Below, one piece after another: positions 21,701 to 32,924 of a stretch of 64,000 nucleotides of DNA (positions are counted from its first letter, which is position 1; every line of letters starts with the position of its first letter). The stretch is from Chamaelirium japonicum (taxonomy: Eukaryota; Streptophyta; Magnoliopsida; Liliales; Melanthiaceae): positions 78,125,995 to 78,189,994 of the forward strand of contig OX393555.1 in assembly GCA_947650365.1 (NCBI GenBank). Reading direction: 5' to 3'. The position numbers and the translations under genes are program-made. The notes beneath the pieces were generated by a model, which saw only the letters and a program-made list of their open reading frames with translations, did not search any database and had not been told where the DNA came from.

Positions 21701-24019
21701 TGTTGGAAATAAATCCATGGTAGAGGCCCGCAGCGGAAGTAGAGTGAAGGTCCGAAGACCGAGAGCGGTGTGCGTTACACATCAAAATTTTCATTGAAAT
21801 GATCTACATGTGCATGTATGAATCTAGCATGGCAACTACGCGAACCCCTAACATCGATCTAACGCGAAAGAACAATCTAGCATGTATGCATGTTCTATCT
21901 ATGCTAGATCTACATGTTAGAGATCATACCTGCGTGCGGATTCTTTCACTGCGACAAGTTTCTTCTTTGTCAATGGAGACGGGCTCGGATCTGCTCGACA
22001 TACGTTCGGTGCAACAGCCATAACTTTCTGCTCCGAACTCCGATTGGGCTGAATTTTGGACTGCAAGTAGATAACCTCAAGATGCAACTTTTGCAACAGT
22101 TTCACCTCGTTTGGACTTTAGTAGCTCCCGAAATCGTAGAAACATCACTGATTTTATGTGTAGATTCTAGACAACAAAAGCTTGCGGGAGATACCTTCTA
22201 GTTCACCCGATCTCGCATGATGCACGACACCTCGTCGATGGATATATGAGTGCCTCCATTTGACGAGCCTTCTCCTTCTATGAAACCCTATGTGAGGAAG
22301 ATGATTCGCCATTTAATGGAACAAGCGAGGGAGAGAGAGATGAGAGAGGAGAAGAGAAGAGAGGAGAGGGAGCGCCTAGGGTTTCCCCATGGCATGGCCG
22401 GCCCTAAGGCTTGTCATCACCGACCCCCCCTCTCCCCCATTACTCTTATATAGGGCTGCCCTATCCTTATGGATGAGGCTAGTACGGATAAGGTTCAACT
22501 AATTCAAACCTCTCCCTATATATCTCTCCTTTATCTCTATCTTTTTCTTGGTTTTGAAAACGGTCAAAATTAGCCCATTTTCTGTGCCTCATGATTGGCC
22601 CTATCATTAGGGGCAACAACCTCCTGAAACCAATAGTGCCAGACTTGACCAGTCTCCTAACACTTAGGGTCGGCCCCCTAGTGCATAGTGGTGCATGGTA
22701 TGACCAAAACGCCCTTATATCACTAGTTAGTCATTCCTTGTGTATGAGACTTTGCAAGGCACACATAAGTGAAGTGCACCAGTGATTTCACTATTCTCTG
22801 AGGTTCCCGTAGGGTGCCCCTAGTGAAGTCAACTAGTCAACTCGCAACATATCCCGATGCATCGCACCCATGTGGCAAAGTCCACTTATGGCAAGGAATT
22901 GCTACATGCGTCTCTGCACTAACCTAGGGTTTCCCCTTAGTGCACACACGTAGCTATGCATCTACCGTGCACTAGTGCGAAGCACTTATGGAGCGTAGGT
23001 TTGGACTTCTCGCTTCCTCTAACTGTGTTCTGTGTTTCAAGGCGATGGTACAAGGACCGTACATAATATGGATAAGGTGGAGCCTTCAGGGACCAGGGTT
23101 CATGGCTTCCAACTTAGACTCGATCAACACACTACCCGAGTGTACCATCGATCCTCTGAGTCCGAGTTAACCTACGTGGCCACCCAGAGTGCGACGCAGG
23201 CTGCACTCCAATTCCCCTGGACTTACTATGTTCTCCCGCATACCCCTGCTTTCCGCTTAGTATGGTAAACCCGCTGTCCCTCCACTATGTGCCATGATAC
23301 AACTCGAGCGGTGGAGAATATCGTCAGACTCGAGTGCTCATATGACTAGGTTCCTTCCAAGTTGACCACATACATCGTACCTCTGATTACTCTACCGAGT
23401 AACCGGATTCGTCACCAGTCCAACTGATAACTACTTGTCTAGGGTTTAATACGATGTAGGTCAGACCAAGGAACGCACCTCCCGTTAAGGGTGTGGATGG
23501 CCTGCAGGAGTGACACACTGATACAACGCCAGCCGAGTAACCCAGTACACCATGGTTTTGGATCACTGCATCCGGATCCTCACACATTGGTGCGCCAAAG
23601 TACCACACAACTGGTTAGTCCACCAGACATGGTTCCTCAGGGTTTAGGACCGTTTTACCCTAAGTAGAAACACGGTTTAGTCCACCGGTGTTTGCTCACC
23701 GATCTGTGCACCGTGTTGGTTCTGTTCGATCACAGACACTGTGCCTGGTAATGACCATGGTGGAGACACCCATGCTCTGTCATCCCAACAGCTTATTCTG
23801 ATAGGACGACCAACCCTAATCAGAGTTGCGAACGTATTTAGGTTACATGGGACCGGTCCCTTGAGTCTCCCACTCAAGTGGATTACCATGTAGCCATGGC
23901 TCTTTGTTCTGTAATCAGAATACATACTAAGGTACGTACCAAGATGCAATCTTATACTATCAACCATATATAGCTAAACTATAGGTTTTTACAAGCTGTA
24001 GACCTCACCAATTCTAACA
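21701..24019 (-). repeat. Copia 3' LTR (left copy)
   Basis: Begins TGTTGGAAATAAATCC and ends CCAATTCTAACA. Aligned by eye to 43412-45731 over its whole length with scattered substitutions. Open frames within it have no recognisable product. Confidence 0.95.
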
Positions 24020-24032
24020 ATTTCCCTCTAGG
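24020..24032 (-). promoter_or_regulatory. Polypurine tract of the copia element
   Basis: On the - strand CCTAGAGGGAAAT lies immediately before the 3' LTR, in the place where plus-strand DNA synthesis is primed. Confidence 0.7.
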
Positions 24033-25621
24033 TCTAACGAGGAAAAACGGTGTTGAGCTCCGTAGTTTCTACATGTTGCCCAAAAGCCTTTGCAGGAATT
24101 TCCTAAAGGAATTGGCAATATTTTCTGCAGATGCCACCTCAGTACCGCTACTTGTATTTCCTCCTATAAACTGTCAGATCAAGTGAAGTTTGTACTTGAT
24201 GGGTTTCTCCTCATTGTGGTGCCTAGTCTTCTTGGACCTTGCTTACTGCTCTTCTATTGCAACAATAGATAACTGAGCCTCTGGTGCACATCCCAAGTTC
24301 TCTAAGAACTTCCTAAGCCATACCACCTGGTAGACTACCTCGTACGCAACATCGTGCTTAGTCTTTATAGTGGAGTCTGTGATGCACTTGCTTCACACTC
24401 TACCACTACCGTTTCTAATCCCAAGATAAAAACAATTCCTGAAATCGATTCTCTGGGACGCACATCTGACACCAAAGTCAGACCCTGTACATCCAATCGA
24501 TATCAGGACCTATGAAGTGCAAGCTAACTCACAATCCTCACTTGATGAGGACTTCTAAGTATACCCTTCACTTTAGTCCAGTGATCTAGATCCAGGTTCG
24601 ACTGAAACCGACCCATCATTCCTGCTGCGAAATAGATATCTAGCATTGTGTAACGAATCTGGCTAGAATCTTATCTTTATGCATAGGCTGTGACAGCAAG
24701 AGAATCTTGCTCTGGTAATCTCGAGTTACCTTGATTCTCAAAACATAACGCGCCTCACTAGTGTCTTTCATATCGAATTGTGATGACTACAAACCTTTAC
24801 CATAAATAATATTCTTACATTATTTTCAATCAGTAGAATATCATTAACGTAAAGTATCACCCTTGTAGCTCTTTCACCTTTCTTGTACCTACTTGGTTTA
24901 TCATCATTCTGATCAAATCCGTGTGAGCGGATTTCCTTGATCAAAATAGATATTCCAACCTGGATGCTTGCATTAGTCCATAAATGGACCTTTGCAACTT
25001 GTATTCCATATCTTCCTGACCTACTGACACAAACCCTGGGGCTGCATCATCCATATGTCCCTTCCAAATTCCTGTTAGGGAATAGCTGTCTTGACATCCA
25101 TCAACCAGATCTCCCAACTATAATGGGCTGCGATGGATTATGAGGATCTGAAATAGACTTAGGCATAGCTACCAGTGAGATGGTTTCAACATAGTCAATC
25201 CCTTCTCCTTTGGCAACTAATCTAGCTACTTAATTCTAAACCAGGTGCTCTTCTTATACACCTCCTACACCCCGAAGGGTGATAGTGCTATAAGTGTCAA
25301 GACTGTTCCAAGGGACATTGATGCAAATTTGCCTTCACGGTCTTTTGTCAGTCAGAGTTGTTGGAAGCTCCCACTACTTCTTCGTAGCTCTAGGGATCAT
25401 CCTCCTGAAACTCTAGATTAACTATCAAAGTTTCTCCATAGTATCTTTTATGAGCTCTGATGGTCCTACAACGATTAGGTGGTGGTGGTACAAAAGTGAA
25501 TCGTTTTTACAGCATCTGGTATACTAATTTTTTGTATCATCTACTCCTATTATATTTTTAGATGCGCACTCTCTACCAGTACCCAGTAGTTCACCTAGAA
25601 CTATCTTACTGATAAACTTAT
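24033..25621 (-). mobile_element. Copia pol fossil: reverse transcriptase and RNase H part
   Basis: Short readable blocks on the - strand: EIWLMDVKTA (about 25080-25125, the copia RT start), VILYVNDILLIENN (about 24820-24860, the RT active-site block), and the C-terminal ASAENIANPF-like end of RNase H near 24100. Heavily decayed, with many breaks. Confidence 0.75.
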
Positions 25622-26285
25622 CGCTACAAGAAATAGATTTTTTACCGACGAAAATTTATAATTCCGTCGGTAATAATATAAATTTTACCGACGGGAACAA
25701 TATTTTCCGTCGGTAATATAACTTAGATTTTTTTTAATTTTTTTTGCATATTTATTATCGACGGTTATATATTATCCGTCAGTAATATATAATGTTACTT
25801 TTTACCGACGGAACATATAAGTTCCGTTGGTAAAAATCAACGACAAATCGCAGGGTTTTTACCGGGTCTCTAGAAAAAATCAAACCCTACGATTTGTCGT
25901 TAATTTTTACCGACGGAACTTATATTTTCGTCGATATAATAACTTTTTACCAACGGAAATATATATTCCATCGGTAAAAATCAACGACAAATCGTAGGGT
26001 TTTTACCAGGTCTCTAGAAAAAATCAAACCCTACGATTTGTCGTTGATTTTTACCGACGGAACTTATATTTTCGTTGGTATAATGACATTTTACCGACGG
26101 AAATATAAATTCTGTCGGTAAAAATCAATGACAAATCGCAGGGTTTTTACCGGGTCTCTGGAAAAAATCAAACCCTGCGATTTGTCGTTGATTTTTACCG
26201 ACGGAACTTATATTTTCGTCGGTAAAAAGTCATTATACCGACGGAAATATAAGTTCCGTCGGTAAAAACCCTGCGATAAATCAGC
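25622..26285. repeat. CACTA left terminal inverted repeat and subterminal hairpin repeats
   Basis: The terminal repeat of about 13-16 bases is followed by many TTTTACCGACGGAA motifs in both orientations, the usual binding sites of the TNPA-class protein. Three long hairpins lie in tandem at about 25829-25912, 25971-26055 and 26116-26203. Each has arms AACGACAAATCG and CGATTTGTCGTT extending outward into the TACCGACGG motifs, and a loop with GGGTCTCT. Confidence 0.9.
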
Positions 26286-26299
26286 TCCAACAATCCCTT

Positions 26300-26567
26300 T
26301 TTGTTTCTGTTTCGATCTAAAACCTATCTCCGCCCCCTCTCTCTTTCTCTCTCTAAATCCTCCCCCTCTCCCCGGCCTCCCTCCCTTCTCTCTCTTTCTC
26401 TAATTCCTCCCCCCTCTCCGGCCTCCCTCGCGTCCCTCCGACCGGCCACCCCTTCCCTCTCTCATGTCACCGATCGACCGGCGAGCTCCTCCTCCTCATG
26501 GCCTCTGGTGAGCTCCTCCTCCTCCTCCTCCTCCCTCTCCCCCTTAGTTTTTCTGTTCCAAATTGCA
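26300..26567 (+). other. CT-rich leader, possible transposase promoter/5' UTR
   Basis: Strongly pyrimidine-rich (TCTCTCTTTCTCTCTC and CTCCTCCTCCTC) with no coding signal beyond low complexity. The position upstream of TNP2 suggests a 5' leader region. Confidence 0.35.
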
Positions 26568-26840
26568 TCCTAAAGTTTGAAATATTAGCACAATACCCCT
26601 TTTGTCATCTACTTAATTCCCTCATTTGGTAATTTTTATCTTAACAAAACTGAATTGAATGGGGGGAATGGGGGGCAAAATTTAGTTTTTAGGCTAGGGT
26701 TAAGTAATCCTAAAGTTTGAAATGTTAGCACAATACCCTTTTTGTCATCTACTTAATTTCCCTCATTTGGTAATTTTTATCCTATCAAAACTGAATTGAA
26801 TGGGGGAATGGGGGGCAAACTGTAGTTTTTAGACTAGGGT
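26568..26840. repeat. Tandem duplication of about 133 bp
   Basis: The block starting TCCTAAAGTTTGAAAT and ending TTTTTAGGCTAGGGT (26568-26700) is repeated almost exactly at about 26708-26840. The small number of differences points to a recent local duplication. Confidence 0.85.
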
Positions 26841-26982
26841 GAGCGTTGGTTTTGTCGATCAGTTTTGTCGGTCGGTTTCGGTGTCGGTTTTGTTAGTTTT
26901 ATTTTTTTCGGTTTATGAAAAGTCAAAATCGAAACCAAAACCGAAATGGTCGGTTTTTGTCGGTTCGGTGTGATATGAGGTA

Positions 26983-27220
26983 TGCTAAAGCCATAAATCG
27001 ACTCGAGCGATAGAGAGAACCGTCAGACCCCAAGTGCTTACTTGATGAGGCTCCCTGACTTGTTGACTTACTGTCGCATAACTTCGGTGCTATGCCTAGC
27101 ATTCGGACTATCAGCAGTTCAAATACTGGCCACCAACCCTACGTTTACTATGTGACTAGTCTACTCATCATAATACACCCATCCATTAGGGATGTGGATG
27201 GCCTGTAGAAGTTTCTGTTC
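26983..27220. repeat. Fragment resembling the copia LTR, inside the CACTA element
   Basis: ACTCGAGCGATAGAGAGAAC…GTCAGACC and GGGATGTGGATGGCCTG parallel ACTCGAGCGGTGGAGAATAT…GTCAGACT and GGGTGTGGATGGCCTG at 23292-23505 of the copia LTR, in the same order and at similar spacing, with many differences. It is a piece of a related, not identical, LTR family. Confidence 0.6.
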
Positions 27221-27315
27221 GGTGTTCCATACCTGGGAACCAAAACCGAAATTATGCGGAGTCTTATAGCATTGTTTGAAATTACTTCAAGTGTTGTATA
27301 GCCAGATAGACGAAG

Positions 27316-30300
27316 ATGTCTTCGATCGATAAGAGTTGGATGCGTAATTCGAATCGCATGAGCCAAGATACAGAGAAGGAGTAAGAAAATTTCTGGATTT
27401 TGTATTTGAGCGTCTTGCACCGCTTGATGGAAAAATTGTGTGTCCCTGTATAGACTGTGGAAGGGTGACTAGGAAGGTTCGAGAGGAATGTGAGGTTGAT
27501 CTGGTAATGTATGGTATTGACATTAGCTATACCTGTTGGTTCTCACACGGTAAGGAGCTAGATGCAGTTCCCATGGCAGCTCATGGTGAAACTGCAAACA
27601 CAGTGATCGATGATGATAATATTAATACAGACGATGACGATGACATGCAGGGTATGATACATGATTTGCAAGCTGGCATAAGCACGAAAACATCGTCAGG
27701 TGATCAACCCAATATTGAAGCGGACAAGTTCTACAGATTGCTTAAGGATACCGAACAACCTCTATACCCGGGGTGTGAGAAGTTTTCAAAACTCTCTTTC
27801 ACTGTAAAGCTTCTTTATTTGAAGTACCTCAATGGTTGGAGTAATAAGTCATTTAATATATTAGTAGAGTTGCTGAAAGAGGCTTTTCCTATAGGTTAGA
27901 CAGTACCGAAATCATTCTACGAAGTGAAGAAGACAATTAAAGATCTCGGTCTGGGTTATGAGAAAATTGATATATGCTTAAACGATTGTATGTTGTACCG
28001 GAAAGAGTACGAACATGCACGGTCATGCCACATATGCGGAGCAACGAGATATAAAGAGACGGATGCTGAGTCTAGTACCAATCGAAGGAAAAAAAATGTA
28101 TCTGCAAAGGTTATCCTATACTTCCCACTTAGGGACAGGCTTCAAAGATTGTTTACATCATCGAAGACTGTTGAGCACATAAGGTGGCATGCATGAGAAC
28201 GTACAAATGACGGGGTTATGAGACATCCGGCCGACTCTCTGACGTGGAAAGATTTTGATTATACCTATCCTGAATTCGCATGTGAAGTTCGCAACGTCAG
28301 GTTAGGGCTTGCTAGTGATGGCTTCAATCCCTTTGGGAATATGAGTGTGTCGTACAGCATTTGGCCAGTTGTCCTAGTTCCATACAATTTGCCTCCGTGA
28401 ATATGCTTAAAAAAGCCATACACAATGCTTTCCTTGCTTATTCTCGGACCCAGGTCGCCTGGTAATGATATTGACATTTACTTACAGCCGTTGATTGAGG
28501 AGTTGAACGAGTTATGGGAAGTTGGGGCCGATACGTATGATACCTCATTGCGTCAGAATTTTCGGATGCATGTGGCACTTCTATGGACCATCAACGATTT
28601 CCCGGCATATGCCAACTTATCCGGGTGGAGTACTAAAGGAAAATTGGCGTGCCCTACATGCAATAAGGAGACAGATTTATTACGGTTGAAGAACGGAGGC
28701 AAGTTCTGTTATATAGGCCATCGAAGATTCCTTGTTGACGGCTATAAGTGGAGGCAGAACAAAAGAGCGTTCAACGGCAAGAAGGAACTTGCAAAGCCCC
28801 CGGAGCAGCTTTCGGGGGTAGAAGTCTTGTGTGAATTGGATCAGCTTGATGCGGTGGCACTTGGGAAAGGCAAAATGAAGAGAACGTATGAAGATTCTAT
28901 GCGTGAGCATAACTGGAAGAAGAAGAGTAATTTCTTTAAACTACCTTACTGGAGCAGCCTACTCTTGCGGCATAACTTGGATGTCATGCATATCGAGAAA
29001 AATGTATGTGACAACTTTATAGGAACACTGCTGAATCTCGACGGTAAGACGAAGGATAATCTTAAATCTCGTCTCGATCTTAAGGAGTTGGGCATCCGAA
29101 AATCACTTCATCCCCAAGAGATTGGGGATAAGTATGTGTTGCCAGTTGCATGCTACACCATGAGCTCACAGCAGAAGGCAGCCTTATGTGCATTCCTACG
29201 ATCTGTGAAAACGCCAGACGGTTATTCTCCGAATATCGCATGATGCATGCAAGAGAACGGCCGGAAGTTGTCTGGATTAAAGAGCCACGATTGTCATATT
29301 TTTATGCAGCGATTGTTATCTTTTGCTATACGTGGGAATTTAACCGAACAGGTGTCCGGTCCGTTAATTGAGCTCAGCATTTTTTTCAGACAGTTGTGCT
29401 CAAAAGTACTTAGACTGGACCAACTTGATCAGATGGAGAGGGATATTGTGATCACATTGTGTAAGCTAGAGATGATATTTCCACCTTTCTTCTTTGATGT
29501 CATGGTGCATTTGACCATTCACTTGGCAAATGAGGCTAAACTCGGTGGCCCAGTTCATTACCGCTGATGTATTTTATCGAGAGGTAATCATCTCGTCTCA
29601 TTTTTTAATGTATTTGATCGTTCTTGATGTATTTATCCATAATTTTTTTCTCAAATTAGGTACTTGCGAACATTAAAATCATATGTTCGTAATAAAAGTT
29701 GTCCGAAGGGATCAATTACTGAAGGATACCTAGCAGAAGAATGTCTGAAATTCTGCTCAAGATACCTACATGGTATAGACATGCGATTCAATCAACTTGA
29801 GCGGAACTATGACGGTGGTCCAATAAACTTCGATGGGGGTCTATCTATATTTGTCGAAATGGATAGACCTGTAGGAGGAGGCAAAACCCGTCGATTGTTT
29901 ATAGATGAGATTCAACAGGCACATATGTATGTGTTGCGCCAATGTGATGAAGTGTGGCCATTCATTGAGTAAGCATTTTACAATCATTTACTCATTCTTT
30001 CAGTCCATTCATTAAGTATATATGCTAATTATAATCTAATTCATAACCTATAAAACAGGAAGTATAAAGCCATCATTAATAATCGGGATACTCGAAATAC
30101 TCTACAAATTCATGATCATCAATTCCCATCGTGGTTTGAGAAACACGTAAGTATTCACATCATTACTGAATTTTATTGACATCCATTACCGAACAATAAT
30201 TATGTGTTCATATCATGAATGTCATGTGGTTATTATAGGCACAAGAGCTGCACGACAACCACGATCTGCTGATGAATGAGGATCTCTGGCGCTTATCTTG

Positions 30301-30913
30301 TAGTCCTTTGCAAGATACAATATTGTACGATGGTTATATCGTGAACGGTTATAGATTTCGGACGAAAGATAGTGAAAAATCATGAAGAACACAAAATAGT
30401 GGGGTTGTCGTCAACGGTCAGCAAGAAGAATTAGGAAATATCGACTTCTACGGCATCCTCAACGAGATTCTCGAGATTAAATTCCTTAAACAAAATCGGA
30501 TCGTATTATTCAAATACGATTGGTATGATGTTAATAATCGCGGGACTGGTTATATTGTCGACAAATACAGTTTTATCAGCATCAACACTGGCAAGAGATT
30601 GAATACCCAATATCAAGATCCATTCATTCATGCCTCTCAAGCGGAACAGATATTTTATGCACCGGATAATACCTCTCCAGGTTGGCAAATTATAGTCAGG
30701 TCACCACCCAGAGATTTTTATGACATGGGAGACAAGGATGTGGGGGTCGTCGATGATGATTTGGATGCATACCAGAATAATGAGATAATCATTGTCGATG
30801 CAGTGCATAACGAAAATGAAGAGGTCGACAATATAAACTGGACAGCGAATACAGATCAAATGATAGAAGAGGGATGCGATGAGAGTGACAGAGATGAGAC
30901 ACAAAATGACTAG
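27316..30913 (+). pseudogene. TNP2-type CACTA transposase, broken
   Basis: Domains in order: Transpos_assoc (MSSIDKSWM start, CPCIDCG…WFSHGKE, 27316-27570); Transposase_21 catalytic part (LGLASDGFNPFGNMSVSYSIWP at 28320-28380; GPRSPGNDIDIYLQPLIEEL; HNLDVMHIEKNVCDN); DUF4218 (29247-29750, GLKSHDCHIFMQRL); DUF4216 (30460-30720, NRGTGYIVDKY). Three introns with GT-AG ends are at about 29584-29659, 29970-30058 and 30148-30239. In-frame stops are at 27897, 28194, 28398 (a Trp codon turned TGA), 29241 and 30383. Frame changes lie near 27370 and 29570. The gene is dead, although the element's ends are intact, so movement would need transposase from another copy. Assignment is firm from several family motifs. 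Confidence 0.9.
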
Positions 30914-30914
30914 A

Positions 30915-31177
30915 CCGTATGTAAATCAAATTGCTTCATATTTAAATCAAATTGTTTCATATATAAATCATATTGTTTTATATATAAATCATATTGTTTC
31001 ATATGTATATCATATTATTTTATACTGTTTCATATGTAAATCAAACTGTTTTATATTGTTTCATATGTAAATCATACTGTTTCATATGTAAATCAAACTG
31101 TTTCATATGTAAATCAAACTGTTTCATATTGTTTCATATGTAAATCATACTGTTTCATATGTAAATTAAACTGTTAC
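30915..31177. repeat. AT-rich short tandem repeat between the two CACTA genes
   Basis: Units of TGTTTCATATGTAAATCAAA type, about 20-23 bases, repeated roughly ten times with variants. It separates TNP2 from the second gene. Confidence 0.8.
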
Positions 31178-32916
31178 AGATAGCATCACGGTCGAGGGTT
31201 CGTAGAGGCAGGGGTGGGCTAGCTCGGAGCGCTCCGACTGCCACCCCAGGGTCCGAGGCCGAGCCCTCTGGATCTGGTAGTGTTGTTCCTCTCTCCACAC
31301 CAGCTCCTGATGAGGTCGCAGCCTCCGGAGCTTCGAACAGTGCTCAGTACTCGGCTACAGCGTCTACGCCCACAGGTAATATTTAGATCTAAAGTTTTAT
31401 ACATGTTGTAAATACTTATTCAGTACTGATGTATATTTTATTTGCAGGGTCGAGGATCACCAGGCACGTAGGCGACTGGGGCGTGACGACGGCCCGACGC
31501 TTGTCGACCTTACGCGAGCCGCTTTTCCTACAGTAGAGCGGTAGGACCTTTGTGGGCGAGCACTCTTCTAACGCCGCCACGTGGGTCGGTATGATAGTAC
31601 GGGAGGAAAGGAATGCCCTGATTGTGGGGATAAAGGGGTGGAAGAACATTGATGCATCCTATAAGGAGAGGATGTATCAGGTCTTTTTGGTACGTTAGTT
31701 TTATTAAAGCATTTTAGAATAATATTGTACTTCTTTATAATTTGATTTGATAAAATGACTTGTTTCTAAATTGATTTTACAAGAGAAATTTAAATGGGAG
31801 AATATGGAAACCGACACCCATCGGGAGGACTTGTGGAAGACGATGAGTGAGCGGTACAGGGATTACCATTTCGAGCTCTACCAGCTCTACGGTTACTTGG
31901 TCGGCCAGCCGGCTGAGGAGTTACAGGCTGCAACCGTGACGATAGATGCATCACCGCTATACGTTCTACAGTTTTTGGTCGCTCACTGGGCCACCCCTCA
32001 TTTTCAGGTATAATTATTATTTTATTGATTCGTACTTGTTTTAATGTTATACTAAAAATTTGTATTGATGTTTCAAAATTTAATCGATTGACATAGGCGA
32101 GTTCTGCTAAAGGCAAGCAGAATAGAAATGCCTCGACGATACCTGCTCCAGTGAAGGGGAGGACCTCAATGACCCAGCTTGCCCAGCAGCTGGTAAATGA
32201 CACAAACATTTTATTATTTAAAGCTCTATACATGTTATATTAACTCATCTATTTTTTTATATGTAAAACAGACACAGTCCTTGGGCCACGAGCCTAATCG
32301 GATTGACCTTTTTGAGGCCTCTAGGAGGCGGCGTACCGATGGGGCATTTATGGACGACAGGGTTGCCTTGCAAGTGGTAAGTAATTAAATTACTGTTAAT
32401 ATATTCGTATATGTATGCCATAAAATATCATTAAATATCATTGGTTGTTTTCATATAGGAGAGAATGCGACTTATGGTGACCTGTCGGGCGAGGCCGGCT
32501 CCTTCTCCAGCTCAGTATCTATCGACTCATGGATGGATACTGTGCTCAGACCTGCCACGTACGGCCGTGTCCTTTGTACGGACCTTGGAGTCATGCCCTC
32601 CTCCTACTTTGGACGAGAGGGTATGCGCTCGAGGGCACGGGACACCCAGACCGGTGCTATCACTCAGTTGCAATCTGTGCTAGACGTGGAGCACAAGCAG
32701 AGGCAGGCCCTCGAGCACATGGTTGAAGTGGAGCGAGAGCAGAGGCAGGACCTCAAACGGAGACTTGAGGTGGAGAGGCAGGCCCTTGAGCAGAGGGTTA
32801 AGGCGGAGAGGCAGGCCCTCGAGCAAAGGGTTGAGGCGGAAAGAAAAGCTTGTCGGGAACTGGAGCAGAGGATTAATGACTTCATAAGCCGGTCTAGCGG
32901 TGGCTCATGCATATGA
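31178..32916 (+). pseudogene. CACTA accessory gene, Transposase_24 (plant Ptta/En/Spm) type
   Basis: Exons by splice signals: about 31178-31374, 31448-31680, 31784-32007, 32097-32192, 32272-32376 and 32459-32916, all with GT…AG boundaries. Exon 1 encodes a Ser/Thr/Pro-rich, basic start (ASRSRVRRGRGGLA); where an ATG would be expected the codon reads ATA. The middle exons carry the family block (NRIDLFEASRRRRTDGAFMD). The last exon encodes a coiled coil of repeated ERQALEQRV-type heptads (32680-32880). In En/Spm systems the accessory protein binds subterminal repeats; that role is inferred here. Whether the gene still works is unclear, hence the cautious pseudogene label. Confidence 0.75.
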
Positions 32917-32924
32917 TCAGGTAC

